NCBI GenBank assembly: GCA_029204225.1
Contig: CM055103.1
Location: 44,404,604-44,468,603, forward strand
Origin: Diphasiastrum complanatum
Lineage: Eukaryota > Streptophyta > Lycopodiopsida > Lycopodiales > Lycopodiaceae
DNA: 64,000 bases
Direction of reading: 5' to 3'
Shown here: in pieces, positions 1 to 11,824 of the stretch
How positions within the stretch are numbered: position 1 is the stretch's first letter
Layout: every line of letters starts with the position of its first letter
Program-made: the position numbers and the translations under genes
The notes under the pieces: model-generated
What the model saw: the letters and a program-made list of their open reading frames with translations, nothing else
Told to the model about the DNA's origin: nothing
Database searches by the model: none

Positions 1-296
1 TTTTAAACTGTTCTTCTAGGCTTGTATACTGACAAGTAGATTTCCTTACAACAATCTCATGTACATTCGTGCAATTCTAATATACTTTGCGTTCTTCAAT
101 GATTGTATAATGTGTGAATGATTATTGCCTTGACGCCTTCGTAATTCTGTAGCTATGGTTGTCTAAAACACCTATTGACTCATCAAATAATCGATTGGTT
201 CTGCTATGACAAATGATTCTAAACACGGTGCTCTATTATTAGTCTTCCACAACGCTAATTAATGCGATTGTCTAAAGTGTCGTCCGACACCTCGAA

Positions 297-659
297 CTAT
301 TGCCCACCACCTATCGCACCCCAACAATAAAGCCTGAACAATTTCTCAACAAAAAGCTGGGAAGCTATGAAGCTTTGATGATAGACTTTGTTGGAATAAA
401 TTGACCCATTTTGATTAGTTTGTCCACTACTACCCAAATGGCATTGTGTCCCTTTTGTCCCGGGAAGTCCGATCACAAAATCCATGGAAATACTTTCCCA
501 CTTCTTGTTGGGAATTTCCAATGGAGGTAATAAGCCAACTGCCTTAAGTCTTTCTGCTTTATTTATTTGGCATTGTTCACACTTTTGAACATACGCCTCC
601 ACTTGACCTTTCATTTTTGGCCTGGTATGCTTTATGAATGATTTCAGACTGGCTCTCAA
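297..659 (-). mobile_element. Ty3/gypsy integrase remnant (frameshifted)
   Basis: This is a fragment of a Ty3/gypsy (chromovirus-type) integrase on the minus strand. The translation shows the second half of the zinc-binding region ('YVQKCEQCQINKAE'), then the spacer 'LPPLEIPNKKWESISMDF', which leads into the catalytic core and contains its first Asp. The reading frame shifts at about position 450: 'HNAIWVVVDKLIKMGQFIP', the normal continuation of the core, is in another frame and runs to a stop near 364. The upstream histidines of the zinc finger and the rest of the core are not readable, and I see no RT or LTR with it. It is therefore a dead fragment. The family assignment is firm; the element boundaries are unknown. 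Confidence 0.85.
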
Positions 660-1780
660 AGCTTTTGTGGGACATCAGGTCTCTTGGTGAACTAACATAA
701 GGCTAAGTGGGTTGTTCTGCAATCCAATAGTATAATAGATCCTTATTTCTTCTTCAATGGCTATAAATATTGTTTATCTTTCAAGAAGTTTCTAGGAGGG
801 AAGCTAGTGTTTCTTTTTGAACAGTGGAGGAAGTAATATTTAGGAAAACATGATCAAAATGGATCCACTATGATCAGGGTGACACACTTGTCTATTAATG
901 AGTGAAAAGTTGTTATCATAAATTCATGTTTTGTTGCAAATACAAGTTTTCCTTATGTTATAGGTAACTTATGCATGGTTTGCAAGACTTCACAAAACTG
1001 TGACCTGCGATTAGATCACTGACAGGTTTGTCCTAGTCCTGAAGAAAAATTAATTTTGAGGATCATCTAAAACAATAGCACGATTGCAAGGAAACAAGTC
1101 TGATTATGTTTCGTTTCAAGATTTTCTGTTTGAATCTGGTTTGTTTCACACTTGTTCTAGCTCAAGAGCAGCCTTAATCGACTACAACAGATCATTGCCA
1201 CTGTAACTTGATGTAACCATGAATATGCATGCTCAGCCAATGCTTCTATAGAAGCATCTTTTTGTTACAGATTTATTTTGTCCAGGCTCTTACAAAATCT
1301 GAATTAGGTTTACAAGTTAAAAATATGAAAAGTTTTATCTGCTGTTTTTTATGTGATTGTAAGTGATTAGGACTCTAGTAACTATGCTCTGCATTGTTTA
1401 AATGTGGTCCATATTGTTTATCATAAACCAACTGTCATTCTCATTGCTATAAAACATGCTTAACATGAATTTTCACAGTTATCAAATCATGGATCTGATT
1501 TTCCCAGTTAAAAGGTTGGGGTGTGATTCTCAACTGGTTCAAATCAGTAAATCAGTGACATGAACTGGGCAACATGAGTTGGTGGGTGGAAACATGAATC
1601 TGCCCTTCTGACATTTTCAGCACCCATTTGCATCCAATTGTTGTATTTAACTAATGTCCATGTCAATGTCCAGTTGGATTCCCGATTGTCAACTCCAATC
1701 ATTTTTCAATGTTAGTAGTCCATTTTTCTGCAAAATTACCTGTACAGTTTCTTAATTTTTCAGCAAGACCCAATTCAAGA
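660..1780. other. Stretch without recognisable gene
   Basis: No open frame with family similarity is visible on either strand. It lies between the gypsy integrase fragment and the copia remnant and is probably decayed transposon or intergenic DNA. Confidence 0.5.
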
Positions 1781-3655
1781 AACTGCTATGGTTTCTTCTA
1801 TAAGCTCTACTAGTTTGTCTCTTGACTCCTTCAGCTTTTGGCTTTGGGCTAATTTCTTTCTGCTTTCAACAGTCACAGAATTCGTATATTCTCCACTTTC
1901 GTCCTATCTTACCTTTTTGATTTTTAGACTAGTTTGTTTTTCATCCATGGCTTTCTATTCAGTGAGCTTGGCGCATGCCTCTCATTTCTTGGTCAGCAAA
2001 TAACATGAGTTTTCCTTAGGCACTGTCCATGAATGTGATAAAGTACCTTGCTCCTGTTAAGGAGATTGTCTTCATTGGCCCACAACGATCTGGGTAGGTT
2101 TAGAAAATTCTGTTTTTTGCCTTTCATCTCAACTGCTATCCCTTGATAAAATTCTTGCAGAGATCTTAATTTCTGAAAATACATCAATCCATTTCAACAA
2201 CCAAGTCTTCCTTTTGAATTAGCCGCAGTTTTTAAAGCTCTGGTGCCCAAATCTTATATGCTGTAACTTTGCAAGCTCTGATTGCTTTTTTTTCAATAAA
2301 GTCAAAGCATTTTCGGTTCTGAGTTTTAAATCTTACAAAGGAAACCTTCTCTCAAGCCCATTGCCATTATGATTTATCATGCAACCTTTCCTTCAGATTA
2401 AACACCGTTCTTTATCAAACAAGACCAAACTGCATCTGATATCTTAATTACAAACTGTAAGCTTTTTGCAAGATTTAGTACATGCACTTCTTTCTTGTGC
2501 CTTTTTCACCTCCATGACTCCCAATTCTTGTAATATTCCATGATCTCCCATTTTGATCCTTCTGGGTCGCTCTATTGTTTTAATAATCTTTCAACCATTC
2601 TCCGAGGGGAGTCATGTGCTGAGTGGCTCCAGAATTCATGAACTAGGATTCGTCATTATTTTTCTATGGCTTGAGGCTGCAAATAGAAGTTCTATTTGAC
2701 TTTCTCCTGTCTTCTTGTCTAATACGTCTTTCTGCATCTGTTGCATAGGTATGGGAAAACTCATTTCCCAGATTTTTCATGGACAAATGCTCTTCTCTGA
2801 GTTTCCTCAAATGGGAAAATGCCCCAGGGAAACATTAGGCTGAATGCTCTGGGGAAATGTTTCCCCATAACAAAAGGCATGTCATTCATTCAAAGGCCAT
2901 ATTTGATGTTTTTTAGGGAATTTCTGGGAGTCTTGATTTTTTTTTAACATAGTTTCTCTTCCCATGCAATGTGAATTATTTTCTCATTGAATATCTCCCT
3001 TTCGTCCATATGCTCTATTGTAGTCGCACTGGTTTGCTTCCGTGATGATGTGGCGTTTCCTTGTTTCACATGGCATGTTTTTTAATTATTGTTTCCCGTT
3101 TCCCGGGGGATGGGGTCCTTGTTTCCTGGGTGAGAAATGTTTCCCAACTATGATCTGTTGGCAATGGGCATAAGCGATTTCTGCAATAGTGGAAAGTAAC
3201 TTGACTGAGATCATGCTTGAATCTCCTCTGCTGGAAAAACTATTGTATTAGTTGGATATGATTTTTTGCTGCCATTGCTTGATTTCCTTCATTCTATGAA
3301 TCAATCTCTTAGCAGTAATGACTCATTTGATTTTCCTGATATCTTCTTCTAATTTTTTTCAACCATCTTGGAGACAACTTGGAGAACATAGATCCTGAAT
3401 TAGCTGATCCCATTGTAATCTGCATCCTACAAATTTCAGTGCTAGACTGTGTGCTCATCTGCTAGTTGGTTGCATGATGGCAGCTGTCGCTTAATAGGGT
3501 GCACTTGACATTGGTGATATGTCAGATCAATCCTTTAACTTGCGAGTGACATTGAGGTATTCCTCTAGGATGCAGGTAAAGTTCAAGAGTAATTTTCTAT
3601 GGCAAGTGGGTTGGGGGTCTGGCTTGGCATTGATACTGTTGGGCTTATGACTACC
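1780..3655 (-). mobile_element. Ty1/copia remnant: protease, pre-integrase, integrase
   Basis: Minus-strand copia polyprotein pieces appear in the normal order. At 2,580-2,660 there is the aspartic protease start 'FMNSGATQHMTPLGEWL' (family form D-S-G-A; here Asp is replaced by Asn and a stop precedes it). At about 2,150-2,290 a weak pre-integrase stretch includes 'RFGHQSFKN'. At 2,000-2,110 lies the integrase core 'CGPMKTISLTGARYFITF'. Stops and frameshifts separate the parts, so the element is inactive. On the minus strand, a degenerate primer-site-like 'CAACAGTATCAATGCC' near 3,640 may mark the junction with the 5' LTR. Gag is not recognisable, partly because another insertion appears to sit at 2,755-3,152. 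RT and RNase H are not seen downstream of the integrase. Confidence 0.75.
2755..3152. repeat. Possible MITE-like insertion with GGGAAA/TTTCCC ends
   Basis: The block begins GGGAAAACTCATTTCCCA and ends GAGAAATGTTTCCC. The ends are roughly inverted copies of each other with small gaps, and several further GGGAAACATT / AATGTTTCCCC inverted pairs occur inside (for example 2,829-2,867). It lies within the copia remnant where gag would be expected. No clear target-site duplication is visible, so the call is tentative. Confidence 0.3.
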
Positions 3656-4430
3656 AAAAACAAGAACGTTGTGTCATGAAAAGCGAGTTGATCTAATCAA
3701 TTGTCATATCAATCAATCATTTGACCTAAATCTCACTCACACACACTAAATCACTCTTAAACAATCTTTCAGAAACGATTTAATTCTCCTCCTTTTTCTT
3801 AGTATAGCAGAGTTGAACAATGAGGCAGGAGGGAGGGGACGAAGGGTGTGGTGGAAGCAGAAGGACTTGCTATATGCTGTACTGAAATGATAGTACCATT
3901 TACAATAGAAGTATGGGCACTAATATGGAGACAATCACTTGGTTTGTAGAAGCTCAGAATGAAATCAGTGGTACCATTTATGGTGGCAAACTTATCATAT
4001 TTTTGTAGGAGCACTAATTGCAGTGCTTCCTGAAGGTTAATGTGATCCTGTTTAAGAACTACCATGAGACTACTATGCATTTGAGGAAGGATCTTGGATT
4101 ATAGGAAGGGCAAGCTTTAATATCCTTCAGTTGAAAATCTTTGACTTTGTTAGCTGAAATTCTTACATATGCAGGCATGCACATACAGAGAGAGGCACAC
4201 ATACACACACGTCATCACATGCATACAGGTAAGGGAAAGCTATCTATTAATAGAACTAGAGAGCTGGCATCCTCCTTTTTAAAGCTGAATGTCCCTTAAT
4301 GCTAACTACTCAATGTACTTATTATTGGCATTTGCAAACTACAAGAAGCTCTTTTTCAGTGGGAAGAAGTGGCTTTAGTGAGTACTCCTTCATATCTTAA
4401 TTCATGCTCCAAGGTTCTTGCATTTTCCTA
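3656..4430. other. Possible copia LTR and upstream region of the TCX gene
   Basis: No gene is recognised. The part next to 3,655 may be the LTR of the minus-strand copia. A 93-codon minus-strand frame at 3,799-4,080 has no family features. The part nearest 4,430 may contain the promoter, 5' UTR exon or first intron of the TCX gene: pyrimidine-rich tracts ending in AG occur at about 4,436 and 4,487. Confidence 0.35.
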
Positions 4431-4534
4431 GTTGCAGGCTTCTTACTTTGTCGTGATCATTATTGTTTCTCCTTTGTTCAATTTCAGTGAGGGATTCGTT
4501 GGTATAGTTGAGACAGCTAGGCCTGTAGCTGGGG

Positions 4535-7500
4535 ATGAGTTTCGCGTTATCGCTTCTGATAATAGCTGTAAGAGATCCACTGCATCTCTCTGCTGAAAAT
4601 CTGATCAACCATTTGGTGGAGTTCGCTCATAACAGTGAAATTCATAGTCATCATGGCTCCTTCCAGAATGATTCTTGTGCTGCTGCCTCTCCTCGCAGTA
4701 GTCCATCAAACGTAGAACAGTATTTTGCTGATGCTATGGTGGAAGCCATGTACGCAGTGAGCTGCAATCGAATAGAATCAGCCAGTGATATGCCCATCAA
4801 ATCTGCTGAAGAACCAACTTATCAAGATGCAAGAAACTCTGTAAAGCTCTGCAATGATTTAGTCTCAATCCATCCTTCTAAGGTCATGGAATTTTCTCAA
4901 TCAGGTTACGAATCTGATCCTACAAAAGAGCCACAAATTTTCATAACAATGGCTGCAGACGACTTATGGTTAGAAGAATTTTTTGAACAGACTACAGAAC
5001 TGGGAACAGATGAGCCGGAGGGCAAATTTCAGTCTGGGCCAAATTTTTTTGAACATCTTGAGGCAGATGAACGGTTTTTTTCATTATCAGAGAGTCTGGA
5101 TAGAAATGCTGAGTCCAACTTCATAAGTCCCTTTGCAAGGCAAAGTGACGAACAAAGAGGAAGGACCTGCTCGAAGGATACTTCTTTACAGCACACAGGG
5201 TGTCCATCATCCTTGAAAGAAGCAGGTTCTTTACAGATTGAACAAATTCAGAAGAGTGGAGTAGATTTGAAGGTAAGGGACCCTTGATGTTGTTTGATTG
5301 GTGCATTTGATTTTTGAGCTTCCATATAAAAGTTCACTAATTCTATTTGAGATGCGTAGAGCTATTATCTAGAAAGACTGTTAGTACTATTACCAAAGGC
5401 AAACCAACTAAAGGGAGGAGGGGTTCAGGCCATTCCTAATGCTTGATGATTGCTTGGAAGGAAGCATGCTCATTTAAAAGCTGAGCATAAGCTATTTTTG
5501 ACAGGAGCTTGCAAAAACTCAAAGTGGCTTTCGAAGACGATGTTTAGATTTTGATGCCACAAAATCCAGAAGGAAAAGCTTTGGGCATGATGATGATACT
5601 GGACATTCAGACAAGAATGCCATATCTGTCTCACAGTGCATACCTACTGTTTCGAGTGTCCAAAATCTTCCATTAATTCTTTCTGAAAGAGCAGCAGCAA
5701 CTTCAGACGCAATGAATAGCACTCGTGGTACAGCGAGCTCTGATGTTCAACCAGGAAATATTAGTACATCTATGACAGCTTTTATTTCTCCGCCTTCTGG
5801 TTTAGGCTTACATTTAAACAGCCTACGTAGTAGTATTAGGATGACAGTATTCTCAAATGGAGTTCCAGGGTTAGGAGGATTGTCTTCTTCAAAAACTCTC
5901 TTTTCTGAAGATCCAAAAGAAGGTACAGCCATTGTTGCTCCTAGAAAAGTTGAAAGCTCTGGTGCTAGCTTGCAAGCCTCCCTTGCTGAGGATGTGAATA
6001 CTAAAAAACAGGATCAACCACATAGTTTCAGAACACAACATGAGACTATTGGATCTTGTCATTCTGCCACTCTTGGTGTTAAGCAGTTGCTGCTGCAAGA
6101 TCTTTCGCTGCAGCCAGAGCCAAGTGTAGCTGAAGGATACTTAGAATGCCCTCAAGGTCCCAAACAGAGGCCCGGAAATAAAAGGTACTGTGCAATGAAT
6201 TATCAAGGTCGCTTCTTTCCAAAACCCAGGCATTAGAGCTTGTATATTCAAGTGAATATACCATCACTGTAGTAACCCTTTTGAGAAATGAAGTCGTGGC
6301 TTTATTCTATATTGCAATCAGGGTTTTGCAACTGTAAAGAGAAGAGGTGCAATGTAGATTGTAAAAAAAAGCCTAGTCATTTCTAGCACCATATATTGTA
6401 ATTCTGGTTGTTTTTGCGGATGCTGCAGGGAATCTGTCACACCTGGAGACAAAGCTGCAGAAGATTGTAAGACTTGCAGTTGCAAGAAGTCAAAATGCTT
6501 GAAACGGTGAGTAACAATTACAGTCTAGTATTTCTCTTTCTCTTTGTCCAACTAGCAGTGGCAATTTCAAGTTTTTCCAAAGATGCCTAGCACTAGTGTT
6601 TAACTTTGAAGTCATCAGTCAACTTGAAATATTCTATTCATCTTCAAATCTTTGTGATGCTTAGCTTATTTGCATGTCGTAGTCTTCAGTAAAGGATCAT
6701 CCATTGTTGGATGTTAAGCTTTTGTTCTCTACTTGTATTGGATATGCAAATTTCAAATGCTTTCTCAAGGATGTAACCAGTAAAAGCATCTATGTTTTCC
6801 AGGTATTGTGAATGTTTTGCTGCAGGGCGTTTTTGTGGTGATTCATGTTCATGTCAAGACTGCCACAACAAGCTCACATTCAAGGAAACTGTTGATACCT
6901 CACGGAGGCTAATCGAATCTCGCAATCCCATCGCCTTTCGCCCAAAAACTGTTGCAATATCAAGTTCTTTTCTTTCCAAGCAGGTACATGGGCTAAAAAA
7001 GTGCATTTCACTATTTTTTTTCCCTTTGACAATGTGAATTGTGCTGTCAAATGATTTGGTTGATGTATTTGATAGATTGGTCGGGTCGGCTGATTGCCTG
7101 ATTGGGATGCATGTTTAAAGTGAGATTATCGTATATTCCCATATCTTCCATGAACGTTTTGTACGTGAAATGCATCCTTGTTATTTGTTGTGCATAAAGT
7201 AGATCCTTCCACATGTGAGAGATTTTCGCGTGAGGAGTAAGTGGGAGACATAGTCGATGCATATCAAATTAGCTACTTTTTGTGCTATACGCGGCTTTTA
7301 AGGTCATTATGGCTAGCCTCTATGATTGACCCGGGTCATAAAGTGCGAAGCGGCTCATGAAGCCTGACTTCTTTCTGTAAGAGTAGGAGCAGTGCCACGT
7401 TAATGCTAGAGGGTCTTGGATATAGGCTCTGGCTTGGAGCCAAACTTTTTGCTGAGTAATAATCTAGCCAAATTACTTCCATAGAGTGGAGTGGGTACGA

Positions 7501-10258
7501 AATTTCAGTATTCTCAACACAAGCTTTCATAGTGAACAAGGAAAATTTCAGGACCTCATGAAATGATTATGCAAGAGCCCTGGTTGGCAGAGTCATTCAG
7601 CTTTGATCATATATTCAAGCTGTGGTACATGATTGGCGTGTGGCAATCATTTCTGTTCTTATTACTGCTCATGAATCTTCAACGATCTTATAAGGTGGAT
7701 GATTTATTTGAACTCTGTAGCTGTAGTGCATCAAGCCTTGGTTTCAATACCTCAAAGCCAGGTGTGTAACAGTTTTAGTTTTCATCGTGAACTCCTGCCA
7801 TTTACAGGCACTCACCTGAGTTTTTTGTATTTTTTGTGGAATAACTGATTACAATGTTGTAAGAGGAAAATGCTCTAGTCTGTTTCTAGTATTTTGTATT
7901 TTTCTGTCTCAGTAACTCGTCTACATATTATGGTCCTTGTTTTGTATCTTATTTCATTTGAGTTTTGTTTTTCTTTCTTGCTGATTGTCATTTGCTTCTT
8001 AGTCAACATTGGGTCTACCCAAGAGAATCTGGATTCTTTCGAAACCCTCTTAGCAACTTATGCTGGGTACTGATGAGACATAAGCAATGCCGGTTGGCAA
8101 AGTTTTTCTGTTATTGAATTCTACATTATGGTTTTGATATAGATTCTTTGACTTTTTGGTTGCGTGTATGTTTTTCCTAAGCTTTACCTTATGACATCAC
8201 TGACTTCTAAGTTTAAATTTGTGAAATTGGATATATTCCAATTTCACAAATACATATTTTGTTGTCACTTTAGCGGACATGCAAATTCCTAGTAATTTTT
8301 GTCCAAATAGTCGCCAGCTATATGTTCTTATTGGCATACCTTGAGAGGGTGTGCATGCCTAATGTGATATTTTACTGATCAAAAGGTTAATTTGTGTGTT
8401 ACTCCGTTTCTTTTCACCTATCAATATTGGTTATTTCTTTAGTGGTAAACAAAAAAAAACCTTCATGTGTGGTTGTAGTCAAGTTTTTCTAGGTTGTGCT
8501 TCATCAAATAAATATTTCAATATTTTTTAATGTTTAGGTTCTTGTTCTTGATGGTATCAAATTCATAAAGTATGCTATATGATAACTTTGCTTGCTCTTT
8601 GTATTTTTTGAAGAATTGGAAAGCTTCAGATTTGTGTTTCATAACACTTCAGAGGTTTGCTCTTCCATCCCTTTATCCCTTTGTTTTGCTAGTATAAATG
8701 GTACAAATTATAAAGAAAGGTTTTACTTGCTGTCTAGATGTAATTTGAATAAACTTCATAATTCTGGACAAGGAACTATGAAATGGTCTATTTTCAAGCC
8801 TTTGCTTGTTAATACTCATTATATGAATAACCAATGTTAGAATTTTGAATCGCTTAGTTGTCTTAGAGAATCTCAATCATCTTTGCGCATCAATTTGATT
8901 AAAGTCAATGATGAATGAGAAATTGAGATGATCTTTGACCTTGGAAATTGTCATGTTATGGATGTCACTTGTGTACGCACTATGTTGGATCCACAATGTA
9001 ATCCAAACTTTGATTATAATCTGATCATCCACATTTTAGGACGTTTCATTGGTTCAACTACTCACTCAAAGCATCCATAGTTAGGGAGTCAGACTGTGAT
9101 CACATTAGTGTGATTACAGTCAAGGATCGAGGAAAGATTTGAGATGATTTGTTACCTCCTTGAATGTGGTAGTCATTTCTAAGGCTTCCTCTTTATGATT
9201 GACCTTTAATTCTTTGTCACAAGTCATCACCATAGAAGCCCACAATCCTACCATCGAAAGCTGATAGGGTGGAGATTCGATTAAAACATGGTTGGCGAAA
9301 ATGCTGTGCAGTTTGATGAGTCATTACAATATCTTGAAATACGAGGCAAGCGTGCATTGGCCTTTGTCTAATAATACGTCCTTTACTTTACAACGGAGAG
9401 TTAGTGCAGGTTTTATTTTTAGAATTGGTCTAGGTATCAGAGTAGCAAGGTAGACTATTTTGTGGATGTTGTGTGGTTCTAAGTAAGAATCTGGATTTCT
9501 AAATTTCATTTTTAGGACAAAACAAAGGCAAAAAATGTACGTCTTTCCAGGCACAAGTGTTGCTGCAACTGCAGGAAGTCGCAGTGCCTGAAGAAGTACT
9601 GTGCATGCTTTCAGGTGATTCTCAGCCCAGAGTAAGATTTTGGCTATCATGTATCTATGGTTAGAAATTGGAATTGATATCATCTCTACTAGAACGAGCA
9701 GCCAGTCTGATTATAGCTGCAAAATGTTTTTGCTTTCCTGTTATGATGGCAGAAACTTGTACTTAATGCAGTTTTCAAACTGCTATGGTTTCTGCAGGCC
9801 GGAGTTGGCTGTTCGGAAGGCTGCAGGTGTGAAAATTGTCACAATGATTTTGGGAGAAAGGATGGTACATGCCTTATGCATACACTACTTTTGCAATAGG
9901 ACAACTGTTTCCATCTTGAATGACTATCTCTAATTGAGACATTTTGCTCTACATTCACATTACAATACTACGCTACTCTACATGATCATACTCTTTGGAG
10001 ATTCTTATAAAGGTCATAAATTGACAGCTTCAGAAGGATTAAAGTACTCAGAGCCCATTTGCGACTCCAAAGAAAGTGAGTCATCTGGTAGCTTGAGACA
10101 AGGTGATAGGACAATCGAGAAGGATGTATCCCCGCGATCACCCAGTTTTCAGCATGAATTGTAAGGTTCCACATCTAAGCAAAAGACAGTGCAAGTTTTG
10201 TAAGACTTGTACATTACAGAAGGATGCCCCATGTGTGTGTGTGTGTGTGTGTGTGTGC

Positions 10259-10311
<53 letters not shown>

Positions 10312-11824
10312 CTTGAGCTTATTCATTCATGAATGCAGGCATGGAACAGGCGAAGTCAGGTTAAGATCCTCTGGAACGGTGCAACCTGTTGATAGCTCTC
10401 TTCCTCAGAGGTCTAAGCCAGATGATGGTTCTCTGCAGCTGGACACGCCTCAGTGTGAGGTACCAGTTGATGGTTCTCTTGATTCCGCTTCACTTCACAA
10501 TACTTGCAGTGCCCATATTCTTACACCGGTTGACACTCCGAACCTGAAGAATCTGTCCCCTCACTGGGAAGAAGCTGCTGACATCTGCAGCCTTACACCC
10601 TTAACAGAACATCCTTTGAGGCCAAGTTCTTGGTCACTGTCTACGTTACTTAGTGAAATGTCCCCGTACTTCAGCAATCAAAATGCAGATCTATCAAGCT
10701 ACCAAAAGGAATTGGGAGCTTGTGCTGAGGCTAATGAATCTGCTGAAATTTTGGCATCCGTAACTCACCAGTCACCATCTGGTTCTTTTGCTATTGGTGG
10801 TAAGATGGCCAATGCCATCTGCTCAGGTCTTGGTGTACATAATACACCAGTGACACCTCTTTTATCTCCCTCTATTGCTGCAAATAGCTGTTCTCCTGGA
10901 AGCCAGGGTTCTCTATCATCAGCCCTACCTTCTTCAGATGACAGTAATATTCCAGAGAGAGAGAACTTGAACTTATTCATTCATGAATGCAGGGATGGAA
11001 CAGGCGAAGTCAGATTAAGATCCTCTGGAACGGTGCAACCTGTTGATAGCTCTCTTCCTCAGAGGTCTAAGCCAGATGATGGTTCTCTGCAGCTGGACAC
11101 GCCTCAATGTGATGTACCAGTTGATGGTTCTCTTGATTCCACTTCACTTCACAATACTTGCAGTGCCCATATTCTTACACCGGTTGGCACTCCGAACCTG
11201 AAGAATCTGTCCCCTCACTGGGAAGAAGCTGCTGACATCTGCAGCCTTACACCCTTAACAGAATATCCTTTGAGGCCAAGTTTTTGGTCAATGTCTACGT
11301 TACTTAGTGAAATGTCCCCGTACTTCAGCAATCAAAATGCAGATCTATCAAGCTACCAAAAGGAATTTGGAGCTTGTGCTGAGGCTAATGAATCTGCTGA
11401 AAATTTGGCATCCGTAACTCAACAGTCACCAACTGGTTCTTTTGCTATTGGCGGTAAGATGGCCAATGCTATCTGCTCAGGTCTTGGTGTACATAATACA
11501 CCAGCGACACCTCTTTTATCTCCCTCTACTGCTGCAAATAGCTGTGCTCCTGGAAGCCAGGGTCCTCTACCTTCTTCAGATGACTGTAATATTCCAGATT
11601 TTCTGGAAGATTTAGACAAAGCTCAGTTTCCACCAAGAAAATCGACAATTTCTCCTAAGAAGAAGAGAGTGACAACACCTCACCTAAAGGCAGTGCCAAC
11701 TGCAGAAATCGGCAAAATTATTGCTTCAACACCTGGACCATCTCCGGTCATTCGAAAAAGGAAAAGGTTCATACTTCAAGCTTTGCCACCTTTTCCATCA
11801 CCGAACTCCAAGAGCATTACTTGA
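4535..11824 (+). CDS. TCX: Tesmin/TSO1-like CXC (TCX/CPP) DNA-binding protein, 8 coding exons resolved
   Basis: Nuclear DNA-binding protein of the TSO1/tesmin (CPP, LIN54-like) family; relatives bind CHR/TTYGAA-type sites and control cell division and reproductive development. Exons inferred from GT-AG sites with matching phases: 4,535-5,272; 5,505-6,184; 6,429-6,506; 6,803-6,983; 9,516-9,614; 9,798-9,864; 10,028-10,160; 10,339-11,824 (about 1,153 aa). Family marks in order: 'GFRRRCLDF' (about 254-262), 'GLGLHLNSL', first CXC (about 486-519, nine spaced Cys plus an upstream Cys), linker 'RNPIAFRPK' (539-547), second CXC (about 574-606), and a basic tail with two 'KKKR/RKRKR'-like clusters. 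The last exon contains a tandem duplication. The 5' end is uncertain: an in-frame stop lies at 4,526-4,528 and the first residues after ATG 4,535 are atypical, so the true exon may start at an acceptor such as 4,565 with an earlier exon unseen. No stop interrupts the spliced frame, so it looks functional. Confidence 0.85.
6429..6983 (+). other. First CXC zinc-binding domain, split by an intron
   Basis: Exon 3 (6,429-6,506) ends in 'CKTCSCKKSKCLKR' and exon 4 (6,803-6,983) continues 'YCECFAAGRFCGDSCSCQDC'. The split Arg codon (CG|G) joins them in frame. All nine conserved cysteines and the DNA-contacting Tyr before 'CEC' are present. The intron between them is 296 bases, with GTGAGT donor and TTTTCCAG acceptor. 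Confidence 0.88.
6984..9515 (+). other. Large intron of the TCX gene (about 2.5 kb)
   Basis: The donor GTACAT follows 'SFLSKQ' and the acceptor TTTTTAG precedes 'DKTKAKNV'; both junctions are phase 0. It separates the two CXC domains. It is AT-rich and contains several short open frames on both strands with no family similarity, plus a perfect 14-bp hairpin at 8,217-8,251. No transposon protein is recognisable in it. Confidence 0.75.
8217..8251. repeat. Perfect hairpin in TCX intron
   Basis: The arms ATTTGTGAAATTGG and CCAATTTCACAAAT are exactly complementary (14 bp) around a 7-base loop, ATATATT. It may be a relic of a small inverted-repeat element. It is too short for a typical plant microRNA precursor. 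Confidence 0.6.
9516..9864 (+). other. Second CXC zinc-binding domain, split by an intron
   Basis: Exon 5 (9,516-9,614) encodes 'RHKCCCNCRKSQCLKKYCA' and exon 6 (9,798-9,864) encodes 'AGVGCSEGCRCENCHNDF'. The splice is phase 0 after 'CFQ'. All conserved cysteines and the Tyr before the CxC pair are present. Where many family members have 'RGCNC', this copy has 'KCCCNC', giving two extra cysteines. Confidence 0.85.
10228..10306 (+). repeat. (GT)n(GA)n compound microsatellite near a splice acceptor
   Basis: About 28 bases of GT repeat run directly into about 46 bases of GA repeat, inside the last TCX intron and some 30 bases upstream of its acceptor at 10,338. A purine-rich GA run occupies the zone where a branch point and pyrimidine tract are usually sought. 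Reading through it gives an artefactual Glu-Arg repeat. Confidence 0.85.
10300..11600 (+). repeat. 654-bp in-frame tandem duplication in last TCX exon
   Basis: Copy 1 runs from about 10,303 to 10,956 and copy 2 from about 10,957 to 11,598; equivalent points (10,339 and 10,993) are 654 bases apart, or 218 codons. The proteins are nearly identical, sharing blocks such as 'GTGEVRLRSSGTVQPVDSSL' and 'SPYFSNQNADLSSYQKE'. Copy 2 lacks 12 bases near its end (the 'SLSSALPSSDD' versus 'PLPSSDD' region). The duplicated unit includes the end of the intron (AACTTGARCTTATTCATTCATGAATGCAG). The junction reads ATTCCAGAGAGAGAGAAC, so the break lies in the GA run and may have used AGAGA microhomology. Confidence 0.92.
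10973..10992 (+). promoter_or_regulatory. Duplicated splice acceptor inside the coding exon
   Basis: The second copy of the acceptor (TTATTCATTCATGAATGCAG) is almost unchanged from the one ending at 10,338. Splicing exon 7 (ending ...GAATT at 10,160) to either acceptor preserves the frame, reading 'L-H-G-T-G-E' with the first and 'L-D-G-T-G-E' with the second. Use of the second would give an isoform shorter by 218 residues. Whether it is used cannot be told from DNA alone. Confidence 0.5.

Noticed and set aside
10103-10338. Reading straight through from exon 7 into the GA repeat as one TCX exon
   Set aside because: The exon 7 frame stops at TAA just after GAATTG (10,162). Splicing 10,160 to 10,339 restores the frame exactly, so the repeat is intronic.
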